A stretch of 64,000 bases of DNA from Verrucomicrobia bacterium SCGC AAA164-E04. GTDB lineage: Bacteria; Verrucomicrobiota; Verrucomicrobiia; Limisphaerales; AAA164-E04. Within the stretch, counting starts at the first letter, position 1. Every line of letters starts with the position of its first letter. A program made the translations under genes and the position numbers. This document shows, piece by piece, positions 17,731-27,524 of this stretch. The notes beneath the pieces were generated by a model. The model was not told where the DNA came from and did no database searches. It worked only from the letters and a program-made list of their open reading frames with translations. The stretch covers positions 58,100-122,099 of the forward strand of contig KB911979.1 of NCBI GenBank assembly GCA_000383715.1, in the 5' to 3' direction.

Positions 17731-19367
17731 TTATCCAGTAAACCTCTTTTTGAAAGTTCCGCTTTTTGACGCTTGATTCCATCTGCAAAGGGAGTCATGA
17801 AATAACTCACATCCAGTTCGAGAAGCGCTGGCATGACGAGTGTGTCTGGAGCCATGACACAGCATGGGATGTCTGCAGCATGGGATCTAAACGCCAACAG
17901 CTGGTTGGCTTCTTCAATTTGCAGCGCTGAAACAACCATTTTTGCCTCAGAAAAACCAGCGGAGTCCAATAAATCCCAATCATGAATATTGCCGTGCAGC
18001 GTGTTGCAGGGGAGATTCTTTAATTTCACCGGATCAGAATCAATAGCGGTCACCATTTCACCTCTGCTTGCAAGTTGCTTCACAATGTCACGGCCCATGG
18101 CGTTCATGCCGATGACCAGAATGGTTTTCGTTGTTTCCCCCGAAGATGAAAGGCTTTTTGACTCCGGTTCGGTCCATTGGAACAGTTCGCACAAGCGATG
18201 ATTATTTTGTATCCAATGCAAAATGGTCTTACGAAAAAAGACTCCATACGAAGAGACGGCGATGGTGATGATTCCCGTCCATGCAACCATGGTCTGGATT
18301 TCTTGCGTCACGAGTCCTTTTCTCCCCGCAAGAGCGATCAGGATCAGAGAAAACTCACTAATCTGCGCCAGGTGCATACCCACCAAAATGGAGCCTTCCT
18401 TACGCCGTCCCATTTTCCAGAGTACCCCGATTATAATCAGGCATTTCAGCAACATGACACACGCCGAGAGTGTGAATACCTGCAGCCACATGGTCGCTGA
18501 AAGGTTGAATTTTATTCCAATGCCAAGCACGACGAAGAAAATGACGACAAAGAAATTCATCAAGGGATGCACTCGACGTCTTAATTCTGACGAAAAACGT
18601 GACTGTGCAAGACTCAAGCCCGCCAGGAATGCCCCTATCTCATGTGATAAACCAAACCCGTGGGCGAGCGCTACGAAAAGAAAGCACCAGCCGAGGCTCC
18701 AGATAAACATCATCCCCGGAATAGGAAGAGACCAATTGAGAGCTGGATTCACGATGTATCTGGATGCAATCCAGGTGAATCCGATCAATATTCCCATACC
18801 TCCAACTGAAGTCAGTAAAACAGTGGTCATGGAAGTATCCAGGGATTCTGCACTGCCACCCAGACTGGATACCAGAGTAATGGCAGCCAAAGCCGCGACA
18901 TCCTGCAATAATAAGACACCTATAGAAACACGGCCATGAAATGCCCGCATGCTTCGGTCCTCCTGAAGGAGCTTGACGACCACCACCGTGCTGCTGAACA
19001 TGAATGCAAGTCCCAAGATGATGGAGGTTTGAAGAGGGTGTTGAAAGCTGAACGCCAATCCGAATACTGCGATGCAGGTTAAAGACATTTGCCAGAATCC
19101 CGTCCAGAGGACCTCTTTTCCCGCTTTCTTGAATTGGCCAATGTTCAATTCAATGCCAACAAGGAACAGAAGCAATACGATGCCCGTTTCAGAAATGTAA
19201 TCCAGATGTGATGTTTCTTGAATCAGGCCCATGGCGGGTCCAATTGCCAGGCCGGCAAGCAAGTAATTGACAATCGCAGGTGTCTTGAGTTGACGCGTCA
19301 AGAGCATCATCAGACTCGCTGCCATGAGTATCAATCCCAAATCCTCAATGAGATATATGTGATTCAT
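17727..19367 (-). CDS. CPA2 cation:proton antiporter with TrkA-N domain (first of pair)
   Basis: 546 residues, built like the following gene: a KefB-like membrane part (LKTPAIVNYLLAGLAIGP, VLLLFLVGIELNI, FMFSSTVVVVKLL, HLAQISEFSLILIALAG) and a C-terminal Rossmann domain (TILVIGMNAMGRDIVKQLA...AIDSDPVKL). The two proteins are clearly divergent paralogues, not a recent duplication. The four-base overlap means matched synthesis, and CPA2 antiporters work as dimers, so a heterodimer is possible. An ancillary KefG/KefF gene is not seen. Confidence 0.9.
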   Translation of the reverse strand: MNHIYLIEDLGLILMAASLMMLLTRQLKTPAIVNYLLAGLAIGPAMGLIQETSHLDYISETGIVLLLFLVGIELNIGQFKKAGKEVLWTGFWQMSLTCIAVFGLAFSFQHPLQTSIILGLAFMFSSTVVVVKLLQEDRSMRAFHGRVSIGVLLLQDVAALAAITLVSSLGGSAESLDTSMTTVLLTSVGGMGILIGFTWIASRYIVNPALNWSLPIPGMMFIWSLGWCFLFVALAHGFGLSHEIGAFLAGLSLAQSRFSSELRRRVHPLMNFFVVIFFVVLGIGIKFNLSATMWLQVFTLSACVMLLKCLIIIGVLWKMGRRKEGSILVGMHLAQISEFSLILIALAGRKGLVTQEIQTMVAWTGIITIAVSSYGVFFRKTILHWIQNNHRLCELFQWTEPESKSLSSSGETTKTILVIGMNAMGRDIVKQLASRGEMVTAIDSDPVKLKNLPCNTLHGNIHDWDLLDSAGFSEAKMVVSALQIEEANQLLAFRSHAADIPCCVMAPDTLVMPALLELDVSYFMTPFADGIKRQKAELSKRGLLDK

Positions 19368-19614
19368 TCCATTCTTTGTTACCCAACCAGATTCAGGTTT
19401 GAGTGCTCGGACCGGAGACGGAGCTTGCCATGATGGGAGCTGGAATTCAATTGCCGTAAGCCGTCACTGATGATTGCGGAAATATTCAAAAATCTCCTTT
19501 CTTGCAAAGTATGAACGTTTTAAATTCTAAATGAGACGTAGGAGAGGAAAATCGTAAAAAAGATACCTCAATTTTTCATCCTTAGCTAACATCAAAGCAT
19601 ACGAAAGACGACAT

Positions 19615-22215
19615 ATGCAGCTTGATAAATTTACCATCAAAGCCCAGGAAGCAGTTCAAACTATGCAAACCCTGGCAAAGGAGAAAGAACATCAGGAGAT
19701 TGACTGCGAGCATTTATTGACGGCATTGCTTGATCAGGAAGACAGCCTTGTCCAATCAGTCCTTCAAAAACTAGGCGTTCAAGTGCCTGTACTGGAAGAG
19801 GCCATCCATGCAATACTGAAGCAACGTGCCAGAGTAACGGGGGGCACCGATCAATATCTCAGCCAGGCTCTGCGCAAAGCCTTCACTAAGGCAGAATCTG
19901 AAACCAAGCGACTCAAGGACGAATACACCAGCACAGAGCATCTGTTACTTGGAATTGCTCAGGAGAGTAGTTCCGCTCTGGCGAAGGTCTTTCAACGTGA
20001 GGGTGTTAATAGAGACAAGCTTCTCAAGGCTTTGATGGAGCTGAGGGGAAATCAGCGTGTCACGGATCAAAGCCCGGAAGATAAGTTCAAGGCTCTGGAA
20101 AAATACGGCAAGGACCTGACTGCGCTCGCAAGGTCTGGGAAAATTGATCCAGTGATTGGGCGAGACGAAGAAATCCGTCGGGTAATGCAGGTTTTAAGCC
20201 GACGAACCAAGAATAATCCAGTTCTCATCGGTGAACCAGGTGTCGGTAAAACCGCTATTGTTGAAGGGCTGGCGCGGCGCATTATCAGTGGAGATGTACC
20301 CGACTCGCTGAAAAACAAGAAACTCGTGGCCATGGATATCGGGGCCATGATCGCTGGCGCTAAATATCGGGGTGAATTCGAGGATCGACTCAAAGCGTTT
20401 CTCAAGGAAATCACAGGCAGCGATGGCAAAATCATTCTCTTCATTGATGAACTTCACACCATCGTCGGCGCAGGTAAAACAGAAGGCTCTGCTGATGCCG
20501 CCAATATGCTGAAACCTCAGTTGGCTCGCGGCGAATTGCGATGCATCGGTGCGACCACTCTGGACGAATACCGTAAATATATCGAAAAGGATCCCGCACT
20601 GGAACGCCGATTTCAGCCAGTTTCAGTGCAGGAACCATCGGTCGAGGCAACCATTGCTATTCTGCGTGGGTTGAAAGAACGCTATGAGAACCATCATGGT
20701 ATTCGTATACAGGATGCTGCCCTCGTTTCTGCAGCAACCCTGTCCAATCGCTACATCGCCGATCGCTTTTTACCGGATAAAGCTGTCGACTTAATGGATG
20801 AAGCAGCTTCGAGATTGAGGATTGAGCTGGATTCGATGCCCACTGAGATCGACCAACTGGAGCGCCAGATCATGCAACTTGAGATCGAACAGAGGGCTCT
20901 CAGGAAGGAGAGGGACGGGGCTTCCCGAGATCGCCTTGCCAAATTGGAAAAGGAATTGGCTGATTTTAAGGAATCTTCCTCTGAACTGAAGGCCCAATGG
21001 CAAAATGAAAAGGCTGCCATCAATGCGACGAGTGTGATCAACAGCAAGTTGGAGGAAGCCCGTTTGGAAATGGAACGTGCCGAGCGTGAAGGAGATCTCA
21101 ACGGAGCCTCACAAATTAAATATGGTACTATTCCAAAGCTTGAGGCTCAGTTGCTATCCGCTGAGAAAGCCTTGAAGGAGCAGCACGCCCAAAACCGCAT
21201 ACTGAACGAGGAGGTGAGGGAGGAAGACATCGCTCAGGTAGTTGCCTCCTGGACGGGGGTGCCTGTATCGAAAATGCTTGAATCCGATCGGCAAAAACTG
21301 GTGCAAATGGAAACCAGGCTTCATCAACGTGTGGTTGGGCAGCATCAAGCAGTGGAAGCAGTGGCCAATGCCGTGCGCCGAGCACGCAGCGGGCTGCAGG
21401 ATCCCAACCGGCCAGTGGGATCATTTGTTTTTCTCGGGCCTACCGGGGTGGGCAAAACAGAAATGGCCCGAGCACTTGCTGAATTTTTATTTGATGATGA
21501 GCAGTCGATGGTGCGCATTGACATGACCGAATACATGGAGAAACATGCTGTGGCCCGGCTTATTGGTGCGCCTCCCGGTTATGTTGGTTTCGAAGAAGGC
21601 GGGCAATTGACAGAGACTGTTCGCCGAAAGCCCTATTCGGTGGTTTTGTTTGACGAAATAGAAAAGGCACATCCGGATGTCTTCAACATCCTTCTGCAGG
21701 TTCTGGATGATGGACAGTTGACTGACGGACAGGGGCGCAAAGTTGATTTCAAGAACACGGTCATCATCCTGACGAGTAACATAGGCTCCCCTTTGATTCA
21801 GGATTTTTATACCAAAGGAAAGAAAGGTGAGGATGATCAGGCAGAAATGGAGCGTCATATCCAGGAGGAAATGAAGCGCTATTTCAGGCCTGAGTTTTTG
21901 AACCGGCTGGATGACGTCATCGTATTTCACAGCCTGAGCGAAGAGGACCTTTTGGTGATTGTAGATATTCAACTCCAGACCCTTTCCAAGCGATTAGAAC
22001 AACAAAAGCTGACTCTGCAGTTAACAGATGCTGCCAAAAGGATGCTGGGTAAAGAAGGGTTCGATCCTCAATTTGGTGCGCGGCCACTCAAAAGAGCCAT
22101 TCAGGAGCATATTCTTGACCCCATGGCCATGCGGTTGCTGGACGGAGGAATTCAATCTGGCGCCAAAATCCATATTGACGCCAAAGATGGCCAACTCGTC
22201 TGGAATGCTTCCTGA
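19615..22215 (+). CDS. clpB: ATP-dependent disaggregase ClpB
   Basis: 866 residues, normal length. It has an N-terminal Clp_N repeat domain (1-145), a first AAA+ module with Walker A GEPGVGKT at 206-213, the long ClpB middle coiled coil (about 410-530, Glu/Arg/Leu-rich) and a second AAA+ module with Walker A GPTGVGKT at 608-615. The middle domain separates it from ClpA and ClpC. There is no IGF/IGL tripeptide loop for ClpP. With DnaK it dissolves protein aggregates. It stands alone; no CIRCE element is obvious upstream, so heat-shock control cannot be claimed. Confidence 0.98.
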   Translation: MQLDKFTIKAQEAVQTMQTLAKEKEHQEIDCEHLLTALLDQEDSLVQSVLQKLGVQVPVLEEAIHAILKQRARVTGGTDQYLSQALRKAFTKAESETKRLKDEYTSTEHLLLGIAQESSSALAKVFQREGVNRDKLLKALMELRGNQRVTDQSPEDKFKALEKYGKDLTALARSGKIDPVIGRDEEIRRVMQVLSRRTKNNPVLIGEPGVGKTAIVEGLARRIISGDVPDSLKNKKLVAMDIGAMIAGAKYRGEFEDRLKAFLKEITGSDGKIILFIDELHTIVGAGKTEGSADAANMLKPQLARGELRCIGATTLDEYRKYIEKDPALERRFQPVSVQEPSVEATIAILRGLKERYENHHGIRIQDAALVSAATLSNRYIADRFLPDKAVDLMDEAASRLRIELDSMPTEIDQLERQIMQLEIEQRALRKERDGASRDRLAKLEKELADFKESSSELKAQWQNEKAAINATSVINSKLEEARLEMERAEREGDLNGASQIKYGTIPKLEAQLLSAEKALKEQHAQNRILNEEVREEDIAQVVASWTGVPVSKMLESDRQKLVQMETRLHQRVVGQHQAVEAVANAVRRARSGLQDPNRPVGSFVFLGPTGVGKTEMARALAEFLFDDEQSMVRIDMTEYMEKHAVARLIGAPPGYVGFEEGGQLTETVRRKPYSVVLFDEIEKAHPDVFNILLQVLDDGQLTDGQGRKVDFKNTVIILTSNIGSPLIQDFYTKGKKGEDDQAEMERHIQEEMKRYFRPEFLNRLDDVIVFHSLSEEDLLVIVDIQLQTLSKRLEQQKLTLQLTDAAKRMLGKEGFDPQFGARPLKRAIQEHILDPMAMRLLDGGIQSGAKIHIDAKDGQLVWNAS

Positions 22216-22423
22216 CGTGAAGAGGCTCAAAAGATCCCATGTGAATCAAAACCAAGTTGAGTCGAACTAAGGGGTTGCCCCGGACAGTGCTGTGGGACGT
22301 TCAATATCAACTTTGTCCAGCATGATGCAGGTTAGATTTTTTTGAATGGAGTGCAGCCCAATGCTTGCTTTCATCTCGCTCGTGGCTTTAACTGATCCTC
22401 CGAACGGGTGACCGAACAAAAGC

Positions 22424-24214
22424 ATGAACTTAGAAACAATCACCAAAGCCAAATCCTTCGGGTTTTCAGACAAGCAAATTGCGAATCTTGCTGGTAAATC
22501 CGAGCAGGAAATTCGCGAATTTCGCCATCAAAACGATTTATCACCAAGCTACCGACTGGTAGATACATGTGCTGCCGAATTTGAGGCTTACACACCTTAT
22601 TATTACTCTTCCTACGATCGTGGTGATGACGAAATTCGGGCTTCAGAGACGCGGAAAGTCATGATCCTTGGCGGAGGTCCCAACCGAATCGGTCAGGGAA
22701 TTGAGTTTGATTACTGCTGCGTGCATGCCTCATTCGCCCTGAAAGAGACAGGGATTGAAACCATCATGGTTAACTCCAATCCCGAGACGGTTTCTACTGA
22801 TTACGACACGAGCGATAAACTTTTTTTCGAACCTCTGACTCTTGAGGATGTGCTCAACATTTATCATCGCGAAAAATGCTGGGGAGCCATTGTCCAATTT
22901 GGAGGGCAAACGCCCTTGAACCTTGCGATTGGTCTGCAGGATAATGGCGTTAACATTATTGGCACCTCTCCGCGCAGCATTGAAATAGCCGAAGATCGTA
23001 AATTATTTGCGGCCATGCTCACAAAGTTGGATATACCTCAACCAGAAAATGGGCTGGCGGTGAACGAAGAGGAAGCCTTGGCTGCTTCCAAGAAAGTAGG
23101 GTATCCTGTGTTGGTTCGCCCGAGCTTCGTGCTTGGTGGGCGGGCGATGCAGATTGTTTATTCTGATTCCGAATTGCGGGAATACATGCGCTACGCCGTT
23201 GAAGCTTCGCCGGAACGGCCTGTTTTGGTAGATAAATTTTTAGAAGATGCTACTGAAGTGGACGTGGATTGCATATGCGACGTGGGGCATTTCGATAATC
23301 CGGAGGAGGGAACCATCGTCATTGGTGGTATGTTGGAGCACATTGAGTTTGCCGGTGTTCACAGCGGCGATGCCGCGATGGTGCTGCCTCCCCACACACT
23401 CAGCAAAGAAACCATCGAAACGATTCGTTCCTACACGCACGCCATGGCCAGGGAATTGCGAGTGATAGGACTGATGAATGTTCAGTATGCGGTCAAGGAT
23501 GGGGTTGTTTATGTGCTGGAGGTCAATCCTCGAGCTTCCCGCACAGTGCCTTTTACGAGTAAAACCATTGGGGTTCCCTTAGCCAAGATGGCGGCCAGAG
23601 TGATGGCAGGTGCCAAGCTCATCGATTTGAGCTTTACTGAGGAAATTTGGCCGGATTACTGGGCAATCAAGGAATCCGTATTCCCATTCAACCGCTTTCA
23701 GGGGCAAGATATCCTGCTTTCGCCCGAAATGAAATCCACCGGGGAAGTCATGGGGCTGGATGCTGATCTGGGGACGGCTTATGCCAAATCTCAAATGGCA
23801 GCCAACTCGCCTCTGCCGCTTGAGGGGAAAGTGTTCATCAGTGTTAACAAATCAGACAAGTCCCAGATTGCAGACCTGGCAAAGCAGTTTTCTGATCTTG
23901 GATTTGAACTGATCTGCACCGAAGGGACCGCCAGGGTGATTCAGGAAGCAGGTATGGAGGTGCGCGAGGTTCGCAAATTAGCCGAAGGTCGACCCAACTC
24001 GCTGGATCTACTCAAGAATGGTGAAATTCAATTGGTAATCAATACACCTTCAGGGCAGGCTCCGCGTGCCGATGAAGTGAAGATTCGTACGACTGCGGTC
24101 TACAGTCGGGTGCCCATCATGACGACACTCAGCAGTGCCAAGGCCGCCGCTTCGGCGATCGCAGCGCTCAAGAAAAATGGATACCAAGTAAAACCTATTC
24201 AGGAATATCTTTGA
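22424..24214 (+). CDS. carB: Carbamoyl-phosphate synthase large subunit, C-terminal half as a separate protein
   Basis: 596 residues, against about 1,070 for full CarB. It begins inside the oligomerisation domain (AKSFGFSDKQIANLAGKS...DTCAAEFEAYTPYYYSSY) and contains the complete second ATP-grasp domain, which phosphorylates carbamate (GGGPNRIGQGIEFDYCCVHA, VLVRPSFVLGGRAM, VLEVNPRASRTVPFTSK), and the MGS-like regulatory domain at the end. The N-terminal carboxyphosphate half is absent. The frame is closed by TGA at 22409-22411 just upstream, and no CarB-like peptide appears in any frame back to clpB. Split CarB of this form is known from Methanocaldococcus and Aquifex. The other half should be elsewhere in the genome. 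It acts in pyrimidine and arginine synthesis. Confidence 0.93.
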   Translation: MNLETITKAKSFGFSDKQIANLAGKSEQEIREFRHQNDLSPSYRLVDTCAAEFEAYTPYYYSSYDRGDDEIRASETRKVMILGGGPNRIGQGIEFDYCCVHASFALKETGIETIMVNSNPETVSTDYDTSDKLFFEPLTLEDVLNIYHREKCWGAIVQFGGQTPLNLAIGLQDNGVNIIGTSPRSIEIAEDRKLFAAMLTKLDIPQPENGLAVNEEEALAASKKVGYPVLVRPSFVLGGRAMQIVYSDSELREYMRYAVEASPERPVLVDKFLEDATEVDVDCICDVGHFDNPEEGTIVIGGMLEHIEFAGVHSGDAAMVLPPHTLSKETIETIRSYTHAMARELRVIGLMNVQYAVKDGVVYVLEVNPRASRTVPFTSKTIGVPLAKMAARVMAGAKLIDLSFTEEIWPDYWAIKESVFPFNRFQGQDILLSPEMKSTGEVMGLDADLGTAYAKSQMAANSPLPLEGKVFISVNKSDKSQIADLAKQFSDLGFELICTEGTARVIQEAGMEVREVRKLAEGRPNSLDLLKNGEIQLVINTPSGQAPRADEVKIRTTAVYSRVPIMTTLSSAKAAASAIAALKKNGYQVKPIQEYL

Positions 24215-24319
24215 ATAATATTCATTGATATCAAGTCAGGAATCGGTAGCCAAATCTGTTTGAGTATCACTGACAATTTTGCATAGTCCTTTTCAAGACG
24301 CTTTGAGGGAAATAAAGAG

Positions 24320-25888
24320 ATGAGAAATCTAAAAGAAACAAATGTTATCCGGCTCGCATGTGCGGTGCTGGTATGTTGCTTGTCAAACTTTGCTGTTCAG
24401 GTGCATGCCCAGAGCCAGGTGCGCGCCCTGTCCTTGCAGGAATGCTTTGAAACGGCTCTCGAAAATAACCTGACTGTCCAGATCGAAAGGGTAAACCCGG
24501 AACTTTCCCTCTATGATCTGAGGATCTCGCAAGGTGCCTATGATCCAAGTTTCTTCTTTTCCTATCGCCAGCAAAATCGGCAGGAGCCAGGAAGGTTTGA
24601 CCCAACCATCGGTAACATCCCCGGGTCGTCCAGTGAGACAGACTCTTTCAGCACTGGGATTTCAGGCCAACTTCCCACGGGTACCCAGTATTCTTTTCAA
24701 ACCTTTGTTTCCGAGACTGAAGTCAATAACCTGGGGTTTTCATTCAATCAGTTTTCTGGTAACTCCGCTTTTTCTCAACTGCGTCAACCACTTTTGAAAA
24801 ATCTCTGGATTGATGGAGCAAGATACAATATCAAACTCTCCAAAAACCGCCTGACCCAATCAGAGTTGGCATTGCAATGGCAGATGATGAATGTCCTGAC
24901 CCAGGTAGAGCTTGCCTACTACGACCTGATCGCTGCTCTGGAAAATGTCAAGGTCCAGGAAAAAGCTGTGCAATTAGCCGACCGTCTTCTTGCCGAAAAC
25001 AAAAAGAGAGTGGAAATTGGCACCATGGCTCCTCTTGACGAAAAGCAGGCTCAATCACAAGTTGCTGCTCGGCGAGCTGATTTACTGGGTGCCAGACGTA
25101 CACTTATTGTTCGTCAGAATGCTTTGAAAAACTTACTCAGCCAGGAATACTCCGATTGGGCCTCCGTTTCTATTCAACCCTCTGAAGGGCTGAGAGCTGT
25201 TCCTGTCGTGACAGACTTGCAGGATAGCTGGCACAAAGGCCTGACTCAAAGGCCCGATCTCCTTCAATCCCGCAAAGGTATGGAGAATCAGGGGATCCTT
25301 GTGAAATTTCGACGGAATCAGCTCTTTCCCCAATTAGACCTGGTTGGAAGTATCGGTTATGCGGCTCAATCGCGTAATGGAAGCTACAGCGACGTTTTTG
25401 ATCAACTCACTGGACGTGACAACCCCGTCTGGTCCGTCGGAGCAGAATTAAGCGTTCCGCTCACGAGACGTCAGGAGCGCTACAATTTCAAATCTGCTAA
25501 AGCACAGGCAGAGCAACTTAAATTAACCTTCAAGCGGTCTGAGCAGCAAATCATGGTCGACATCGAGAACGCTGTTTCACTAACCAAAATCAACCTTCAA
25601 CGTGTCGAGGCAACTCGGCAGGAACGTGAATTTAGTGAAGCTGCACTTGATGCAGAACAGAAGAAACTCGAGGTTGGTAAAAGTACAAGTTTCATTGTTT
25701 TACAGCTGCAGCGTGACCTTACCGCTGCGCGCTCGAGCGAAATCAATGCTCTTGCTGAATACAACAAGGCATTGTCCCAACTCTCCCTAAGTGAAGGTTC
25801 CGTCTTTGACCGCCACTCGATTGATGTAGATGTGGTGGAATCGGACTCTGAGGTCAATCCGCTCCTCGAGCCTGTTTACTCAGAATAG
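24320..25888 (+). CDS. TolC-family outer membrane efflux protein
   Basis: 522 residues with a signal peptide ending near VQVHAQ. The sequence has two OEP repeats with the usual long helices: SLQECFETALENNLTVQIERV, then ALQWQMMNVLTQVELAYYDLIAALENVKVQEKAVQLAD and QREFSEAALDAEQKKLEVGKS. It forms the trimeric outer membrane channel used by RND, ABC or MFS pumps and type I secretion. No inner membrane pump or adaptor gene is next to it, so the partner is elsewhere. The C-terminal 30 residues are acidic. A diderm envelope is supported. Confidence 0.9.
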   Translation: MRNLKETNVIRLACAVLVCCLSNFAVQVHAQSQVRALSLQECFETALENNLTVQIERVNPELSLYDLRISQGAYDPSFFFSYRQQNRQEPGRFDPTIGNIPGSSSETDSFSTGISGQLPTGTQYSFQTFVSETEVNNLGFSFNQFSGNSAFSQLRQPLLKNLWIDGARYNIKLSKNRLTQSELALQWQMMNVLTQVELAYYDLIAALENVKVQEKAVQLADRLLAENKKRVEIGTMAPLDEKQAQSQVAARRADLLGARRTLIVRQNALKNLLSQEYSDWASVSIQPSEGLRAVPVVTDLQDSWHKGLTQRPDLLQSRKGMENQGILVKFRRNQLFPQLDLVGSIGYAAQSRNGSYSDVFDQLTGRDNPVWSVGAELSVPLTRRQERYNFKSAKAQAEQLKLTFKRSEQQIMVDIENAVSLTKINLQRVEATRQEREFSEAALDAEQKKLEVGKSTSFIVLQLQRDLTAARSSEINALAEYNKALSQLSLSEGSVFDRHSIDVDVVESDSEVNPLLEPVYSE

Positions 25889-25896
25889 TCCTTCCG

Positions 25897-26451
25897 ATGA
25901 AGGAAACGACCAACGCTGAAGCGGCCAAACAGCTATGTACTGATTGTGGGTTCTGCTGTTCTGGTGTGTTATTCATTGATGTCCGGATCGAAGACAAGCA
26001 GGAGCTGGATCGCGTCGTCAACTGTGGTGTCGAGCTCGAACAGCATGACAACCAAAACTTCTTGATTCAACCCTGTCATTGCCTTGATGAAAGCCATCAT
26101 TGCAAAGTTTACGACAAAAGACCCAACATGTGTGCATCCTTTGAATGCGGTGTCCTCAAGCACCTGAAAACAGGGAATTGGAGTCTTTCGAAATGCAAAA
26201 AGACGGTCCAGGAGGCTCAAGTCCATGTGAGCGCCCTGACAAATACTCTTCTCAAACTGGGTAACCTTGATGTTCATGTCCCACTCTTCCTGAGAACGGA
26301 AGAGGTTCTTTCCCAGCCCTGGGATTTGGATGGACCCGATTCGGTCCTCGAATTAAGAGATGAATTGTTCCAGCAATCCGCCGATTTGAGTTCTTTTCTG
26401 GAAACCCACTTTCTAAGTGAAGAGGAAGCACAGGAAAGAGAAGAAAGCTAA
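25897..26451 (+). CDS. YkgJ-family cysteine cluster protein
   Basis: 184 residues, starting 8 bp after the TolC-like stop. It contains the zinc- or iron-chelating CxCGxCC pattern (CTDCGFCCSGVLF, with the first Cys at about residue 13), then CHCLDESHHCKVYDKRPNMCASFECGVLK, giving about nine clustered Cys. YkgJ proteins are thought to hold a metal or Fe-S centre; their biochemical role is poorly defined. The second half is helical and Glu-rich with no Cys. The gene meets the PfkB gene tail to tail across 62 bp. Confidence 0.8.
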   Translation: MKETTNAEAAKQLCTDCGFCCSGVLFIDVRIEDKQELDRVVNCGVELEQHDNQNFLIQPCHCLDESHHCKVYDKRPNMCASFECGVLKHLKTGNWSLSKCKKTVQEAQVHVSALTNTLLKLGNLDVHVPLFLRTEEVLSQPWDLDGPDSVLELRDELFQQSADLSSFLETHFLSEEEAQEREES

Positions 26452-26513
26452 CTTTACCCTGGCGCTTCATGGAGCAGAGTATACCAGATCTGTCGTCGCG
26501 TTCAGTTGTCAAT

Positions 26514-27524
26514 TCAAGCGAATTGCAGCAAATCCCTCCTTGTGGCAGTTCCTGTGGTTCCCAGTTGGTGGATAACACATGAGGCTGCACGCATGGAAAG
26601 TTGCAGCGCCTCGTCAAGCGATGCTCCAGCTGCCAGGCTGGCGCAGAGATTTGCTGTGACTGAATCACCGGCTCCTACAATATCAATGGGCCCCCGCAAG
26701 GGAAGAGATGCTGCATGGGCTTGATCACCCTTGGGAATTACCCCAGTGATTCCCTGATCGGCCATTGAAACAAAGACTGGCTGTCCTGATTTCCGTGCCA
26801 TTTGAAATGATTCATTTTTCACTTGGTCGATAGACATCTTTGAACACCCCTTCCAGGCAGCCAGTTCATTGGCGTTCATCTTATAAGTTAGATTGGGATA
26901 GCTTTGAAGGCCTCGTCGGCTGTCAGCAATGATTAATTTTTCAGGGTTTTGTTCTTGGATCTGCCCCAAGCGTTCAAGGATTTGTGATGTGATGACTCCC
27001 GTTTCTTCAATATCGACCTGATCCATGACAATGAAGGCATCGACCTTGTGAATCAGTTTTTCAATGCCCTCGCATATTTGACCGGAAATCTCTTCTGGTG
27101 TGGCAGTCCAGTTTTTTTGATCCAGACGGTTGAGCTCGACAGGGGGCTTGTTGAGTTCACAAACGAGGGGTTTTGAATAGGTGAATGTATGCCTCAGACT
27201 GGAGCTGAAGAAAAATTCCGAGTTGACTCCTTTCAGCTTGTGGAGTGCCTTGCGCAATAACCAACCCTCGGCATCTTCACCACAAAACCCGATCGTGTGA
27301 ATTTCCGGTATGCCAAGGGCAACCAGATTGTTCAATACCGTTCCTGCGGCACCTGCCTGGGTGCGCACGTTGGTGACATTATAAACTTCCAGACCTGTTT
27401 CAATTGATTTTTCAGAACGTGATGGATCGATTTCAAAATATCGATCAAGACAAAAATCCCCAACGATCGCGATTTTTAATTGATCGTAGCAATTAAGGAT
27501 TTCGCTAATACGATTTGGATTCAT
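26514..27524 (-). CDS. PfkB-family carbohydrate kinase, RfaE/HldE-like
   Basis: 336 residues. KIAIVGDFCLDRYFEID begins the ribokinase fold, the segment TQAGAAGTVLNNLVALG resembles the substrate loop of HldE-type heptose kinases, and IVGAGDSVTANL holds the catalytic base D287 and anion hole. No cytidylyltransferase domain is fused. The start overlaps the stop of the upstream unrecognised gene by four bases. With the HAD phosphatase two genes upstream and a GmhA-like isomerase at 57.9 kb, a pathway making an activated heptose-like sugar is plausible. The enzyme could equally act on another keto- or aldose phosphate. Confidence 0.82.
   Translation of the reverse strand: MNPNRISEILNCYDQLKIAIVGDFCLDRYFEIDPSRSEKSIETGLEVYNVTNVRTQAGAAGTVLNNLVALGIPEIHTIGFCGEDAEGWLLRKALHKLKGVNSEFFFSSSLRHTFTYSKPLVCELNKPPVELNRLDQKNWTATPEEISGQICEGIEKLIHKVDAFIVMDQVDIEETGVITSQILERLGQIQEQNPEKLIIADSRRGLQSYPNLTYKMNANELAAWKGCSKMSIDQVKNESFQMARKSGQPVFVSMADQGITGVIPKGDQAHAASLPLRGPIDIVGAGDSVTANLCASLAAGASLDEALQLSMRAASCVIHQLGTTGTATRRDLLQFA

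Noticed and set aside
22216..22423. Possible lost N-terminal CarB half or frameshift upstream of the carB half gene
   Set aside because: No CarB-like peptide in any frame and only about 200 bases to clpB, so a split gene is simpler.
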